From the NCBI GenBank assembly GCA_030407085.1, contig CM059586.1, positions 31,731,501 to 31,795,500 of the forward strand: 64,000 nt of DNA, written 5' to 3'. Origin of the DNA: Trichopria drosophilae (Eukaryota > Arthropoda > Insecta > Hymenoptera > Diapriidae). Positions 25,663-39,059 of the stretch are shown in pieces. The translations under genes and the position numbers were made by a program. Position 1 is the first letter of the stretch. Each line of letters begins with the position of its first letter. The notes beneath the pieces are model-generated. The model searched no databases and was not told where the DNA came from. It was given only the letters and a program-made list of their open reading frames with translations.

Positions 25663-25927
25663 CAGTAGAGTTCCGGTATATTTGCGTCTCGCTATATTTA
25701 CATCCCAGCATATTTGCCCAATTCCGTCTCGTTATATTTGTCTGTCGCCGATCTCTTTTTCCCTCCACCTTTCGCGCTGGGGCCTCAGGAAGGGCCTGAT
25801 GTGACGTCACGAATGTAACGCGACTGAGGAGAGTGGAAGAAGCGGCACTCCCCTTCTTTTGACAAATATAAGGAGACGGGAGGGGAATGCGAGGAACCGA
25901 CCGGGTCAATATACCGGGAGTCTACTG
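25663..25927. mobile_element. pogo-like MITE (copy 1)
   Basis: The left end CAGTAGAGTTCCGGTATATT and the right end (reverse complement CAGTAGACTCCCGGTATATT) are near-perfect inverted repeats flanked by TA (25,661-25,662 and 25,928-25,929). CAGT termini and a TA target are the hallmarks of pogo/Tigger-type Tc1-mariner elements. The 265-bp body is GC-richer than its surroundings and non-coding. It is closely similar along its length to the copy at 57,493-57,755. It contains a perfect CRE palindrome TGACGTCA at 25,802-25,809. Confidence 0.85.
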
Positions 25928-25929
25928 TA

Positions 25930-28755
25930 AAGGGTTTGGGCCAAGAAGTTCATGGTTGTCTCAGTTACGAAATATTAAATAGGAGAAAAGTACTACAAAG
26001 CAAATTAGTCTTATTGCATTGCATTCAATTTTTCTGTGCTCTCCACAATCAGTGATATCACGAATGCGCCATGTTTAACTTGGACATCAGTTGACAGATA
26101 TGCACTGCGCATCCGGTTGACGCATGTGCATATTGTCATTATATGTGCGGATCGGGGAAAAAATGTCGTCTCCATATTTGGCTAATATTGGGAGGTCAAC
26201 AGAAAGGTACACAAGACGGCCTAGGCTAATATTCGGAGGGAGTTCTATCTAGATTTACTCCTTAATGTGTGAATGTCCAACATTGTAAGAAAACTCTCTC
26301 TTTACTTGTTGCTTATAGTATTTTAGTCAATAGTGTTAATATAAATGACACATTTGTAATAAGTCACTCTCATAAATTTGAGTATGAATGTTTTTACTAC
26401 CCAGCAGTTTCTAGTTACCATTTGATTTAATTTTCAAAATTATTTTTGTGGGATCATTTGGGAAACCATAAAGAAATACACGAACTAAAAATTTCAAAGA
26501 ATAGTTTAAAATTTTAGAATTTTGCGGTAACAATAAAGCGATCATTTTGGGAATAAACGAAGTGAATAAACTGTTCCCACGCTGTTATGCATCTGCATAT
26601 ATAAGTGTTCAGATTTGCGCCCGAAAGTTTCAGAATCTTCGTTGTTGAAAAAACGTTCGTAACGTCCGGTTTTCTTCTAGTTCCGGCGATAAGTCGCATA
26701 TTTTCACGAACCCCCTCCTCCTTCGAATGGCATTTAGCCTCAGGCAAAATTTCGCTGCGGTGCGATGAGTCACGGTAATAGGCGTAGGCGAGGAATAAAT
26801 CACGAACGAAAGTAGTCGGTCAATGTCGTCTCGACAGGAAGAATAAAAAATCTCATCCTTGGAACATATACAAAACATCTTAAAAATTGAAACCGAAGTT
26901 TGTTTCACAAGAATAATGTTAGCGTACTTTCAGATCTTTTTCCAGTTTTTTTGTAACTTTTCTGTTTTCTAACTTTAAGTCGAAATCTATGGATTTTGTT
27001 TCAGGAAATATTCAGTTTTTAAATAACACTCCCATGTAGACTGTGTTTTATTTTAATTCAGCCTGGTATTAATCCCCTACATGAGCCTAACTAGACTCCA
27101 AGCTATGCACAATTTTGAAAATGATTTTTTTTTTGCAAATGATATTAAAACTGAAATTTTACTATTTCGGTTTCGTAATTACTAAATCGAAGTAAACAAA
27201 GTAACGCCCTATTAGGTAGCCCAATGAAAAGAATTGCACAATGATTAAATATATTAGGCAATACATGTATACGTATTGTCATATATTATTGACAGTAGGT
27301 TTTCATATTATTACTTGATTTTTTTAAAGGGTAACAAAAATAGGGCACACCTTGTTGCCATGACTAAAACAGGTTTCACTTGAGCAACGTATTTAACCAG
27401 TTAGCTCCAGTTTTGCTAACTCTGATAACTCAATACTAAATGTTGGTTCAATGAAGTTTTGTCATTCTTAACGTTTGAAGCCATTCTTAGTCCTAGCATA
27501 TTTGCTTTCATTTAAGAATTACTGTCAATTTTCTTTCGTTTTGTTTATATTTTCGTCTGTATAATAAAAATAAATTCTGTACTCTAAACCTTTTACTCTA
27601 GAACCATTTTGACTTTCAACTTTTCAAAAAATAACAGCTTATCACTAAAAAGCCGACCCCCCGCATTATAAATTTCGAGTTGCATTTAGCCCTTAATTCT
27701 GTGATATAAAACTATTGTATATTATAACGTTATATCGACTAGTTAAAATGGTTGAAATGATTTTTTCTTTTATGAACGTAATAAAAAATGTAGATTGATT
27801 AATGTTATCTAATATTTAGGTGAATTTTAGTTCAAACCGATATTTTCAATTAAGGAAAGTATTTTAGATGTCGACGAAGAACTAATTTGTAGATATGAAA
27901 TATTACAATTAAACTTTCTAAATAACTATATCATTTGCACTTCGCTAATAACTAACTGTATTAACTTGAATTACGTATAATTAACTTTCATTTATTTGGA
28001 TAGTGAAATTTACTTTCGCGGAAATACGAGTAGTGCATTGACGATAGAAAACTTATACGAACTCTGTTAAAAGTATTTAATACTAAAATTGATATTATAA
28101 AAACTCGTGACAACCACTTAAATTAGATATTTTTGTAATCCAGAACCAGGTACCACAGTTCATTATGCGAAAATTACGAATTTTTGTATATTAATATTTA
28201 TTGCATTTGTTGGAAGTTCCAAAGCATTGATATAGCTAAGTGGGCGTTATACAACTACGCTGAAAATAAGCATAATCGACTCAATAATACTAGAAATGGT
28301 TGTAAAACTATTAATAAACATACCTATAATGTAATTACAAGTATGCTACGTTGACGTGTGGTCATCTAAACTGAGTAATAAACCTATTTAGAATATCAAC
28401 AACAAATTTTCATGGTCTATGACTGAATAACTCAAATTCAAAATAAAATCAATATCAAAGGAAAGAGTCAATTTGGAAACTTCACAGTTCAGAATAAAAA
28501 ATAATTTTCTTTTCATAAAAAGGGAATTGTAATTCATAATTAAATATTCTTAATTATGATCTCTTGGTAAAAATATCGTGATCATAAGAAGAATTCAGCG
28601 ATTGAGTCATAAAAACGAGACGAAAGATAGATAATATCAAGTTAACCCTTAGCAAACTCATTTTTAAACAACAAACCCTCATTCCAAACATGACAAATAT
28701 TTTAATTTATCATAAAAATATAGCCAGAATATAATTGCTAGTGAAAAACGCCCTA
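25930..28755. other. Noncoding DNA with a GC-richer island
   Basis: The island at about 26,510-26,900 is open on the minus strand in two frames (77 and 92 codons) without a recognised domain; it contains TGAGTCA (AP-1 core) near 26,766. At 26,171-26,245 GGCTAATATT occurs twice with GGGAGG-like flanks. From 27,000 to 28,750 it is AT-rich and featureless. Confidence 0.4.
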
Positions 28756-29343
<588 letters not shown>

Positions 29344-31330
29344 ATAAATATAGAATAATTCGAAATAAATGTTAAAAATGTAATCAATCATTCTAAAAAG
29401 CAAAAATATCAGAATGCATGATAAAGGACATGGATATTAGTACATTAGTTGCATTTCAAACAGTCGATAAGCGAACACGAATCCGTCTAAACCCAATATA
29501 CCTTAATCGAATCAGGTACTCAAGTCGCGACAAAGAATTCTAGTCTGGGAGTCATCGTTTAACTTCGATGGACAGAGCATTTCTTAATCTCCCCATCTCC
29601 TCTTACTTCGAATTCAGGAACTCCTCGATGCATAATTCATTCAGCGCTGACCAAACGACACGAAAGGCATCAGCTGTCCATTCGATTTCAGAACGCGCAA
29701 AAAAGTTTAGTTACCATAAACTGAATTCGTATAGAGTAACCAAACTACTATTATTCTAACCAAACTCGGCTAGGTTTCTGCAACTAAATCTTAAATTGTT
29801 AGACTGATAAGATAATTTCTTTTTGAACAGAGAAGTGTTGTCATCTTAAGTGATCAGATTATGTTCAGAGATGCGAATGTGGTTGGAGTATTTGTTCTCG
29901 ATGTACCAGTTGATACTTTAAAACAGAAATAATATTTTGCAGATTTAGGTAATCTTTTAGTAAAAAATGTAATTAGCATTTACAATCATGTTTTTGCGGC
30001 ATGCCAAACATTGAGAACTATCTATAACAGCAATTTCTAGATTATTGGTCTTACTAAATAAATTGTAGCAATAGCTGTTCTTTCGGGTGGGATTTTGGCT
30101 GCGACAGATCATAGATGAAGCCGCCCGATCATAGATGAAGCCGCCCGATCAAAGTTGAACTGTAGTCAATGCGATTCAAATCCTTACAATTTTCAGAGCA
30201 TTATAGGGTGGCACATGTGTACTTGTAAAAAAAACATGACAACATTGGTAATATTTGTCATCTAACCAGAATTTAATTTGACGGTAACGAGACGATTACC
30301 GGAAATCAGGTTACTGCAGGTCTTTATCGCAGTTAAGACACCAAAGATTATAACATATAAAAAAAAGTACCCCTGATACACATAAGGTGGCATTACAGGC
30401 AAGTCTCAAACATTTGTAAGTCACCTATTACGAAGGCGAAAATTGTTTTCCTTGTGATCATGGCGTGTATTACACCACCGAAGCTAATCTCGGATGTGGT
30501 CAACAATGCGAATGCACTGGACACCAGCATTGGCGGAGGCTCGCCGGAGAGTTGGCAAGCAATGCTATTTACAACTTAAATTGTAACCTGAATTCACTTA
30601 CAATTAGATATGCATCCATTTCATGTTTGTTAAACACAATCAACCGCAATTCTATAACTCTAACCATTTGTTTGGTGAAATCACTGACAACTGTTGAGTT
30701 GGTAAGGAACCCATTCATTTTTTCCGCATAGGATAAGAACTTGGTTGCAATCGATGACCTATAAATTTAGAATACGGTCCAGATTGGAAGCCTATTCATG
30801 AGTTAGTGTTTTGACGAGTCAGATGCATCGCATTATTGCCACGGGAAGCAGCTGCGAAAGTAACGGCATCCTCGACCGAGTATAATTTTAGTCTGATGAC
30901 GCGCGCCTACTTGCGTCCAGTCGTTGCAGATGCCATCAATCGAGTCCATATCGCAATGTCGGGTCGTTACTGTTTTAACGGCACTCGCGACTTAATCCGA
31001 AGCCTCGTTCGCTATTCTCGTTCCCATCGCGTCAATTTCGTTGTCGCGACAGTATCCTGCTTGTCGCTCAATATGCGCGGAATTGCTCAATTTTACTTTT
31101 AATAGTACTTCGTTGTTGTACTTCAAGTGGTTTGTTACAGTGCACTATTGCCCGCGGTTCAATTATCATTTAGCGAACATCCGAGTTTGCAACAAGAACA
31201 GCTGCTCCACCATTCTATCGAAATTAGAACGATTCCATATTAATACCTTCTGCATGGAAAACAATTGTTTGCGATCGCTATGTAATTTGGGTATTTTTTC
31301 CAAACTCAGAATTTGGGATCACAAGCTGCA
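29344..31330. other. Noncoding DNA with small duplication and an island
   Basis: A 20-bp unit GATCATAGATGAAGCCGCCC is repeated exactly twice at 30,107-30,146. A CpG-containing island at about 30,820-31,240 is open for 88 and 97 codons in overlapping frames, with no domain. The remainder is AT-rich. Confidence 0.4.
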
Positions 31331-31337
31331 GTAGTCC

Positions 31338-31420
31338 CTGTCCTAATTCATCTCGTCCTAATTCACTCCCTTGTCTAATTCACCTAATGTCCAAATTCAC
31401 AATTACTCCTCCGGTCCTCT
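31338..31420. repeat. Short diverged tandem repeat (GTCCTAATTCAC-like)
   Basis: GTCCTAATTCA and close variants recur four times at a 15-18 bp spacing. Confidence 0.6.
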
Positions 31421-31587
31421 CCCCACTCCAAGACCCTTGTTGCTTGCATCACAAACTTGCTTGTGGCGAAGACAATGAAGATGAATTGGACTATATAAAA
31501 ACACTTTGCTTCAATCTTCATATGTAAAATTGAATGTAATACATATATTACTGTTCTACATACATTAAATACATGATTTGAAATATT

Positions 31588-31668
31588 GGACTTTTTTTCT
31601 AGGACATTTTGGGTCGTGGACTTTATTCCTTGGACTTTCCGGTGTGGACTTTCGGTTTGGACCTTTTA
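31588..31668. repeat. Short diverged tandem repeat (TGGACTTT-like)
   Basis: GGACTTT or GGACATTT recurs about six times at 12-18 bp spacing. Confidence 0.6.
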
Positions 31669-32039
31669 ACCAGGAATCCAAACGCCATATTTGGAGTGAG
31701 CACAATTCAGTTTGTGATGAACACAAGTAATTGCAATGTTTGTGGATCAGTTCCTCCACAATTCAATTTATCTGTAATATTTCTGAGTTTAATACGATAA
31801 TAAAACCGGGCAATGGGGCATGTTTTGTATTAACGACGCCCCGCCCCCCTACTCGTTTTGTCTTACATATATTTGTGTGAGTAATAAAGACAGCAAAAAG
31901 AGATCAATATATAACCTTACATTTTTAGTGTCATTCCAAACTTTGTGGCTTACATCAGAAATGTTCTTGTGGTATTCCAAGTATGTTTGATTATGTCGCA
32001 AACACAATATTTGTGGTGAGCACAATCCCTTTTTTGATG

Positions 32040-32165
32040 TATAAATAAACGAATCCGGGGTCGGCCTGCAAAGCAGGTTTGTTTATATCTATGACTCGCC
32101 CATTCCCTATATCGATCTTTTGTACGTTATACACGAAAATAAATAAAGGCATTATTATTATTACG
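32040..32165 (+). mobile_element. Probable non-LTR retrotransposon 3' end
   Basis: A GC-richer segment runs into AATAAATAAAGGC (32,142-32,150) and then an ATT-repeat tail. An AATAAA close to a short ATT-type tail is the usual 3' end of several insect LINE families. No reverse-transcriptase sequence is found upstream, so this would be a heavily 5'-truncated copy. GTGAGCACAAT occurs twice upstream (31,695 and 32,018) and may belong to the same insertion. The clade cannot be determined. Confidence 0.4.
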
Positions 32166-32332
32166 GTTATTATTGTATGCATATACTATACATATTTACA
32201 CGTGATTTCGATGGTTTATATTTCTGTTAAGCAGTGTTGACGACCTGTTAAGATTGCAAAAATCAAAATGACGATGTCTGTAGTCATCGTATTATTAGAA
32301 TATAGTATTAAGATGAAGTTAAAGATTGTTTA

Positions 32333-32469
32333 CGATGTAAAAAATGTCTCAAAGTGTCTTATTTCAAGAGAATCAGATATCAAAAAGAGAACGTGTCTTC
32401 AAATGGCACTTGAGACAGTGAAAATCATTTTCTTGAAATGAGACACTGAGACTTTTTACTTTTATAGTG
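32333..32469. mobile_element. TA-flanked MITE with about 45-bp inverted repeats
   Basis: TA lies at 32,331-32,332 and 32,470-32,471. Between them the left arm GTAAAAAATGTCTCAAAGTG (from 32,337) and the following TCTTATTTCAAGAGAAT match the reverse complement of the right arm with few differences. Arms make up most of the 137-bp element, so it would fold into a near-complete hairpin. It fits a Tc1/mariner-type MITE by flanks; the family is not identified. Confidence 0.65.
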
Positions 32470-32474
32470 TATTT

Positions 32475-34510
32475 GTATTATTACATTAACCGTTGTATTA
32501 TTACCTTAAGCTTATGCTAATTTCAATACGCGTAAAAGTCATAAGAAATTAGTTAACATCCAGAACAACAATAATACAACAAATGTAAACACGGTAATAC
32601 CATGACATAATATGTAGACTTAATGTTATATCCGCAAGACAATACCAAAATGTTAATCTCTTTCAAACCTACAAGACCAATTGAAAAGAAACCTTTTCAG
32701 AAATTATGATCTCAAGAATGTATTATTACATATCGACCAAAAAACCAATAGACTGACAAAAAATGAAGAAATCTGCATCTCCAAGAGTTAAAAGTTCCAC
32801 TTAAAATCTTCAGATAAAAGGCAGCCTCTTATAGAGATTAAACCTTCTTGGACTACTAGAATACTGACAAAACCTATTAACACACTTGAATTCTCTTTCG
32901 CGTTTTTTATTCAAGTTTTATTCAAGTTCTAGTCTTTTAGAATAGGAAACCCCCAATATTTTCTAACTATATTCATATTAAACTCTTTGCTTTTAGTCGA
33001 ATAATTTTATAACAAGAATATTCCGAGGATTTAATATAACGAAGCCATTCATGAGATGGTCAATGGATTGCTTAACTTTTATTGAAAGGCACTTTAAATC
33101 TAATTCATTAGAATTTGGTGAAAAGTATCGAATGAGTCACCATCTGATCTATGATAGTAAGTAACCGTAATCCCATCCTTTTTTCAATTTCGTGGGGGCC
33201 TGATTATCTTAAGAGTTAATGGACATTTTCTAGACGAGTAAAGGTAACTTTAATCTCTCTTTCATATATCACAATGTTTTTCTTTTGATCATCCCGGCAT
33301 TGAGAAAAGGTATAAACAATGATAAAGGATAAATAAACGTTGAATCTTCTTTATATTTATTTCAAAGACGCAAATATCATGAATATATTTCCAGATTTAT
33401 GTTCAATAATGTTTTGCCTAGATTAAATTTTTTGCTGTTTATATATTTAGTTAATTTATATTGTATTAATTATACAAATAGTTACGTCCTGTGTATCACG
33501 TCGGCCTGTGGACGTCATCAAAAACTCATCATGATGTCAAAATATCAGCTTTTATTTTTTAATATCTAATAAGTCACAATCGGTTATTTGGACGTCCTGA
33601 ATTCGGTGTCAAGTATTGGAAATCATTTTATCATTATTTATGACCTCTGTCTAGTGCACTTGTAATGTCATTGGTAATCGACATAATTATTTTAGTAAGA
33701 CATATTTTTCATCCTGGAATTCAAACCTCGATTGTAACAGCCTCAAAGTCCAACTGTTTGACACGAACTCGCATGATAAATTTAAAATTCCACTCACACC
33801 TAGTGGTGACGCCGAATACCAAACTTAAACGAATCGATTCATCGTGCAGAGTATCGAAATGAAGATGGATCAAAACCGTCCCCTTCGAGAAGGTAAAAAA
33901 AAATGTTGGCGCCGTTGTAAAATACCTGGCTCTCCCATCACGTCTTCAACTTACGCGGAAAAGGACCTTGGTACCTGACCATTCGAATACAATGCCTTTA
34001 ACGTCAGCAACCACCGTCTCTTAGACGTCTTTAAGTTTCTCGGCTACCGTCGAGAGGGTCGAGGTTAATCTCGTAGGGGTATTCGTGCCTTAGGGGTGGC
34101 AAAAAGAGGGGCAACTCCCGACGAACTTCCTATTTTCGTATTTTTTAACTGCATAGTCTAATTAACAACCTCGCGTAACAGCCCTAGTGAAACTATTCAT
34201 CAAATTTAATTATAGTCCAACCAGAAACTTGAAATTACCACTTTAGTACTTGACTCTTAAATAATTGTTTACCTTTTTAATTGAAACCATGTTACAAAAA
34301 CGTGGCTAATAAAATAACGCAAGTCGAGAAGCAAAAAATGTCAAGGAATGTATCCGCAGTGAATTCCTTGTCTAGTTTTTTCTTACGTCCCAATACTTAT
34401 TAATTATCGAACCGAAGTATTCTTAATAAAGTGATTTTGTTTCTACCAAAAAATTGATTTGGCATCTAATGTTGGTTTATGATTTTATTACAGGTCACAG
34501 TGGAAAATAT
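32475..34510. other. AT-rich noncoding DNA with a GC-richer patch
   Basis: Mixed-composition DNA at about 33,660-34,140 contains no recognised domain; its longest plus-strand frame is 65 codons at 33,665-33,862. The rest shows no genes or repeats. Confidence 0.4.
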
Positions 34511-34521
34511 GTCGATAATTG

Positions 34522-34997
34522 GGGTGCACCTCAAAAACCCGACAAATCACAAAACAGACACATCAAAATCCCGACATTCAAAAACCAGACATTTAAAAAA
34601 ACAGAGATTTAAAAACCAGACATTTAAAAAAACAGAGATTTAAAAACCAGACATTCCAAAAACAGACATTTTAAAATGTACATATTCTTAAAATATAGTT
34701 GATGATTGACTTCTGAATGTGCTTCATAAATAATGCGGGAGTCAAACTGATTTGACCTTTAAGTGACCTACAAAATTAACCCCTTAGTCAAACATTTTTT
34801 ACCATGAAATGAACTTTCAGTGAGACCTAAGGGCCACGACGAGATAATTTTTTTATGTATTGAACGCATTTTATGTATTGTTTGCATTTTTAATGTTTGG
34901 TTTTTGAATGTCTGTTTTTTTAAATGTCTGGCTTTTAAATGTCGGCTTGTGTTTTAAGTGTATATTTTTTGATTTATCGGATTTTTGAGATGCACCC
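34522..34997. mobile_element. Foldback MITE with 8-bp target duplication
   Basis: GATAATTG is repeated exactly at 34,514-34,521 and 34,998-35,005. Inside it the ends are inverted repeats: left GGGTGCACCTCAAAAA, right (reverse complement) GGGTGCATCTCAAAAA. Similarity continues through CCGACAAATC and into arms rich in CAGACATTT. The left arm contains a 31-bp tandem subrepeat, three copies starting at 34,580, 34,611 and 34,642. An 8-bp duplication fits hAT, P or Merlin-type transposases, and the leading GG is more like Merlin. The superfamily call is inference. Confidence 0.8.
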
Positions 34998-35196
34998 GAT
35001 AATTGCGATATAGATCCTGATCCAAGTGTTTGTCGGAGCATTAGATTAAAAAAAAAAAAACAGATTTACAATTTTTTTTTATTAAATTCAATTATTAATT
35101 TTATTTTATTGCATTTATTATTATTGCTATTTTATCTTTGTCTGGCCTATATATATTTGCCTATGTATTTTTTAAATAATTTTATGTTATGAAAAA

Positions 35197-35275
35197 TTCT
35201 TTCGCCCTGCTAGGACTTGAACCCACGTGTCTTGGAACGTAAAGTACACTCGCTAAGAAATATACCCAACATGTT
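35197..35275 (-). repeat. tRNA-like sequence, probable SINE head or tRNA relic (B)
   Basis: On the minus strand a tRNA-like segment ends in GTGGGTTCAAGTCCTAGC, which contains a consensus B-box (GGTTCAAGTCC) and a T stem that pairs at four of five positions. The D and anticodon arms are not convincing. A T run and AT-rich sequence follow, as in relics A and C. Confidence 0.45.
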
Positions 35276-35279
35276 ATGT

Positions 35280-38200
35280 TATAATATTACTGTGGATTGA
35301 ATATTTAATGACATTTTGAACAGTGTACAGTTACACATTTCAATAATCTGATATAAAAGAGAGAAGCATAATAACTATACGGAAATCGTGGAGATATGAA
35401 CAGGAAATAATTTAATAAACTTTCATATATATCAAGATGGTGACACTTTCAAGGGTCACATATGCTTCACTTGTAATTTCCTAGCATTGTTTTTATACAG
35501 AATATCTTTTCTCGGTTTCCTTTTACTACGTACCGTAAAAATCGTTTATTTAAAAAAACCTTTGCGATTTATGTACGTTATGAATCCGTAAGCTATTCTT
35601 AAGAATCAGTCAGTTTCGTGACTCTAACCTTTCTGAATAGGAGTGAAACACGACCCGCTATAAAAAATGTCAAGGAGGATACCGCTATTCAGAAACGGGA
35701 AAATCGTGCATTTCACTTTCGGACGAATCCGCAGCTGTGTCGGCATTGTATTCCAGCAGGAGTGAAGAAGGTACCGAAACATCTGGATGTTTTCGGCTTT
35801 TTCGAAGCATAACTACAGGATATGTGGTATAGGGCATCGCGAATGGGATGTCGAAAATCGGTCTTCTTGTAATTTGCGACGGAATTTATACAGATTTCTG
35901 ATGTCATGTGGCTGTTTCCTTTTTGAGAAATTCATATTACATAAGTAAATCAATCGAACTTGTTTCATTTTGACAGAGCTTCATTTCTCTTATCCGGTTT
36001 TTAACTTCCGACGTTAAAGCAAATAATATTCTTTTATGTTAAGAATTGCAAAAGAATATTATTTTAGCGATATTTGGAATACTTCTTCTGATAAGTTCAT
36101 ATAAAAATACGAATTTTATTTGTATGTAAAAAAATCTTCGGTATTGAAAAAAATGTTGACTTGAATTGTCACTGGAAGTAATGAAATATTTTTTAAAGTT
36201 AGTCAGATTTACTTAAAAAAAAACAAAATGTTTGTTAAAAATAAGAAAGCTGTTAGAAGAGTTTTAAGTACTGTACTGTGAACTGTACTTCACAAGATTT
36301 ATTTAATGAAGCTTTCTTTAAGATATTATGGGTGACTTATTCAGCTACTCTTTGCAAGTAATAAGTTATGAATATTGAATGAAAAAGACAACAACATTTC
36401 CAACAACATTTTTTAGTTATAAATAATATCGTAATTAAGTAACCAACATCATCAACCCCTATGGTGCCTAATGCATTTCCCTCTCCGCAAAAAAAAAAAC
36501 TTAAAAAAAAATGTAATATATGATTTATTTTATTTGAAAAAAATTCTTTAAAAAAAATGAAATCTTAGAAGATTCTTCAAAAATCACTATTTGTTTTGCA
36601 CTCGAAAACTAAAAGAGACACTATATGCCAATCAATGTAATAATGCGAAACAAATAAAGAGTAAATTAAAGTAGTTTTTTCTTTTTTTTAGTTGAAACTT
36701 TTCTTCTTTTGACAACAACCAAAAATTTTATGGAAGTCTCAGGCCAGATTTTTTTTTTGCGATTAATTATATAACTTAACGTAGGTCCAGTGTATTGTTT
36801 CTTCATAGAACTCATATTTCCTGTACACGATTTGTAATCTGCAGACCATTTTATGTTCGAATACGTACATATTTCACGAGGTACTCGGTTACTTTTTTTT
36901 CTAAACCTCACACGGACAAAGCCGTCATACTGAATTGCCACAAAAAATTTAACTATACGGCTTAGTATAAGTATCGATTACCGCATTATACTATTTTCCA
37001 GTAAATGCGACACCGTTATCGAAGTAAGATCAACGATTTACAGAATGGCGATAGGTAAAAATAACACTTTTCTTACAAAATTGTATTATGTCGATATTAG
37101 CAGTGTTTTTTTTTATTTTGACATGAATCCAATTAAAAAAACACTCAATCCTGAAATTATAATAGATGAGCTTTAGGAAAATATTCTAATGCATTTTCAT
37201 AAGAAATTGTCTAAAAAAGGCAACCCAACATTTTTGTCAAGTTTGGCATATTAAAAATATCAAATAAATTTGTTCCTTACAGGTTTTATTATGTACCTTT
37301 TAGTGGAAAGAATTATTACGCTTCATTATGAATTTTTTGTTTACAATCAATCAAAAGAGCGCCCTCAAAGATGATAATTAAGAACAATTGATTAAAAAAA
37401 TGATTTCATATTTGCAATAAGTGTTCCATGTAAAATTTCAAAACTTATGGTAATTTTTACTATAAAAAATTATTACCGTAAGTCGATAAATTACAAACTA
37501 ACGATACCAGACGATACGAATGTCAACTGCACCGTAAAAATTTGCTTAAAAATGAAATTTAAACTGTCGTTTAACGCAACATCAGGCGCAATAAAAGTCG
37601 AAAATACGAAATGCACGTCGTATGTTCATTTAACCTTAAAAAAACGTCGTGAAATTTACTCAAGGAATAATTCATTTTGCCGTAAAAGTTTTCTCAGAAT
37701 GCATTCGGGGATACGAAGGTTCATTCTTCGTAGGTCCACTGCGTTCGGTGCGGTCAAGACGTTTTACAAAGGGGAGAGAGATGGGAGGAAGGCCTAGAAC
37801 AGTTGCCTTCTATAAGAGGAATAACTAACTATATAGTATATGCTCGGACACAGGATGTGTCCCCGCGATTCCCCGACCACGTGTTCCCACCGACATCGAC
37901 AGTACAATTACGTCGATCCTCTTTCTGAATCACATTAATTTCAAAACAAAAGAATGTTCAATGCCACTTTAAATAATTATTATTAATTTCAAACCATCTT
38001 AAATAATTATTAAATAATTAAACATACTACACAACTTTTAATGGTAATTAAACCCGTTAATTAGCTAACAATACGAAGATAGTATGAAAATTATTTACAA
38101 GTAGGTATTATGAAACGTATATAACAATTGAAATGTTATAACCATATACTAAAATGACTATTTACGTAATAGTTGCTTGATATAGTTAATACATGGAATT

Positions 38201-38690
38201 GTTATTATTTCGAGTATTAAAGTAAGTGATATTTTTAAAAGAATTAAAAATGTGTCATCATTGTGTAATCTTTACGACGACTTGGAAAACGACGACTTTA
38301 CTCAATGGCACGTTTCTGTGAAGCAACAAATTCAAATATCGTAAAAACTAATCGGAAATCATATTGCCGGTATTCCTCGTTTCCGTGCATTTTTCCCCTC
38401 ACGTATCCGGTTGACGTAACTTTTTGACCGTCATGCGAAGTGATGTTCCAGCACTGTGCCTATTACCCAACTTTGTGATTACCTGGTACTCGAGCAAGTC
38501 TTATGGTAGGGATATGCAGCAGGTGCATCTTTGCTGGTCGCTAATCTTTTCATTGACCTATTCCTGCAATTGCATTGCTTCATTGTAATAATCAATCTGG
38601 CAAGTGCACTCGAATATAACGTTTTGCAACGACTCCCGGTGATTTAATTTTCTGCGAACACTTTTGCTTTTTTCAGTTCATGCACTAATG
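35280..38690. other. Noncoding DNA with several GC-richer islands
   Basis: Islands lie at about 35,610-35,900, 37,440-37,930 and 38,260-38,640; the second is open for 116 codons on the plus strand but shows no recognisable domain. GGACACAGGATGTGTCC near 37,844 is a short palindrome. Between islands the DNA is AT-rich with A-runs (36,480-36,560). Confidence 0.4.
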
Positions 38691-38694
38691 AGTA

Positions 38695-39054
38695 AACCTA
38701 CCGAAGGGTAAATCACCGATTTTTACGAAATTTGGATATATTGTAAAAAAACTGAGAGTCAAATACTTTTTGTAGCGGCCGAAAAGGATGTTTAGGAAGT
38801 GAAACCGCTCCCCAAAATTGGGGAGCAAATAGAAAAATTGCGATATCTTTGAAGATAGTCGAGCGATTTTAATGATTTTTGATAGGAAAGTATCTTTCAG
38901 TAGAAGAAGATTATCGGTCTAAGTATCGTAAGTGGAGACTGAAAATTACGGGTAAACTACTCCAAAAATTATTTGGGTGTTTCTTAGTTTTTCATGTTAT
39001 ACAACATATGTATCCAAATTTCATATTAATCGGAGATTTACACTTCGGTAGGCT
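38695..39054. mobile_element. TA-flanked non-autonomous element, 360 bp
   Basis: TA lies at 38,693-38,694 and 39,055-39,056. The left terminus AACCTACCGAAGGGTAAATC is matched in reverse complement by the right terminus AGCCTACCGAAGTGTAAATC, and the match continues through CCGATT and GAAATTTGGATA for about 45 bp. The interior has no transposase. The TA duplication indicates a Tc1/mariner-type mobiliser. Confidence 0.8.
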
Positions 39055-39059
39055 TACTT

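Noticed and set aside
25634..25909. 91-codon minus-strand open frame
   Set aside because: It lies almost entirely inside the pogo-like MITE and does not resemble a transposase.
31485..31500. TATATAAAA as a promoter TATA box
   Set aside because: TATA-like strings are common in this composition, and no initiator, exon or open frame follows.
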